NCBI GenBank assembly: GCA_900544395.1 | Contig: UQVC01000001.1 | Span: forward strand, 1 to 64,000 | DNA: 64,000 nucleotides | Source of the DNA: an uncultured Ruminococcus sp. | Lineage (GTDB): Bacteria > Bacillota > Clostridia > Lachnospirales > Lachnospiraceae | Reading direction: 5' to 3' | Shown here: positions 63,859 through 64,000 of the stretch, piece after piece | How the letters are laid out: every line of letters starts with the position of its first letter | How positions within the stretch are numbered: the stretch's first letter is position 1 | Made by a program: the position numbers and the translations under genes | Notes under the pieces: model-generated | The model's database searches: none | What the model saw: the letters and a program-made list of their open reading frames with translations, nothing else | Told to the model about the DNA's origin: nothing

Positions 63859-64000
63859 CTACAAATCTCGTTTCATACACACTGCAATATATCCGTCATT
63901 TTCTACTTCTTTCCCTGTTTTCACAAATCCATTTTTCTTCCAAAATGCCTCACTTTGAGAATTCTGATGGCAGAACTTTCATGTCATTTAGAATACTCTT
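63859..64000 (-). pseudogene. GNAT acetyltransferase C-terminus, frame apparently broken (cut by window edge)
   Basis: The last 40 codons read HQNSQSEAFWKKNGF and end AVCMKRDL with a TAG at 63859-63861, which is the C-terminal pattern of GNAT acetyltransferases. In this frame a TGA stands at 63979-63981. The next frame continues open upstream as KSILNDMKVL, also GNAT-like, so a one-base shift near 63970 probably splits the gene. The upstream part is outside the window, so a genuine short gene or a sequencing error cannot be excluded. Confidence 0.45.

Noticed and set aside
1..64000. CRISPR array, restriction-modification, prophage or secondary-metabolite cluster
   Set aside because: No regularly spaced repeats, methyltransferase, phage structural genes, or NRPS/PKS/RiPP genes were seen.

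Overview
The window reads as vegetative chromosome of a spore-forming, low-to-medium-GC member of the Clostridia, most like a gut Lachnospiraceae (Blautia / Mediterraneibacter / Dorea type). The reasons are spoIVA beside gpsA, the rnc-smc-ftsY and plsX-acpP clusters, zinc-ribbon L32 behind DUF177, class A RNase P RNA, a pta-ackA acetate pathway, a very large 2-hydroxyacyl-CoA dehydratase activase, the UPF0237/UPF0210 (ACT/DUF711) pair, and AGGAGG-type ribosome binding sites almost everywhere. Genus is inferred, not proven. No rRNA, CRISPR array, insertion sequence or prophage is visible; one tRNA (Leu-CAA) and rnpB are present.

Layout. 1-1.2 kb: gmk (cut by the window edge) and yicC. 1.3-3.1 kb: rqcH (ribosome rescue). 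3.1-6.5 kb: pheA, a DUF815 ATPase and a DUF6612-type lipoprotein, transcribed leftward as one unit. 6.6-9.1 kb: a small membrane protein, nitroreductase and pyrBI on the plus strand. 9.1-12.7 kb: DAHP synthase and aldo/keto reductase, rnpB, and an overlapping MBL/MoaB-like pair. 12.8-18.8 kb: a DUF512 radical-SAM protein, der, plsY and gpsA, then spoIVA. 19-20 kb: an atypical prs. 20.2-29 kb: a long leftward block of DUF177-rpmF, plsX-acpP-rnc-smc-ftsY and ilvA. 29-33 kb: pta-ackA and mgtE. 33-35.4 kb: tmcAL and a CPBP protein. 35.5-43.2 kb: an XRE membrane regulator, then polA-coaE-MBL-ACT-DUF711-DegV. 43.3-45.5 kb: a GNAT, a parvulin and an SdpR/SdpI-like pair. 45.7-52.2 kb: an accessory locus with a MATE exporter interrupted by one in-frame TGA, an AraC regulator with two AraC DNA-binding regions, and two Fe-S/flavin Old-Yellow-Enzyme-type reductases. 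52.4-57.1 kb: tRNA-Leu, lysA, a Fic protein, pyk and a rhomboid-like zinc-ribbon protein. 57.4-64 kb: the 1416-residue activase, a DUF3796/HTH pair, a ferritin-like protein, an AAA ATPase and a damaged GNAT remnant.

How the genes fit together. Most of the window is core physiology: chorismate to phenylalanine, pyrimidine synthesis, phospholipid precursors (gpsA, plsY, plsX, acpP), secretion and chromosome segregation (ftsY, smc), acetate/ATP fermentation (pta, ackA, pyk) and DNA replication/CoA (polA, coaE). The less ordinary points are: (a) a candidate sigma-E promoter for spoIVA nested inside the terminator hairpin of the upstream gpsA operon, so that only transcripts started from it would have a free ribosome binding site; (b) the OYE/MATE/AraC locus, which looks like an inducible system for reducing and exporting an unknown small molecule, with shared AATATG half-sites at its two promoters; (c) a rhomboid-fold protein without a visible protease dyad, fused to a zinc ribbon; (d) a Fic protein with a C-terminal motif of the self-inhibiting class III type.
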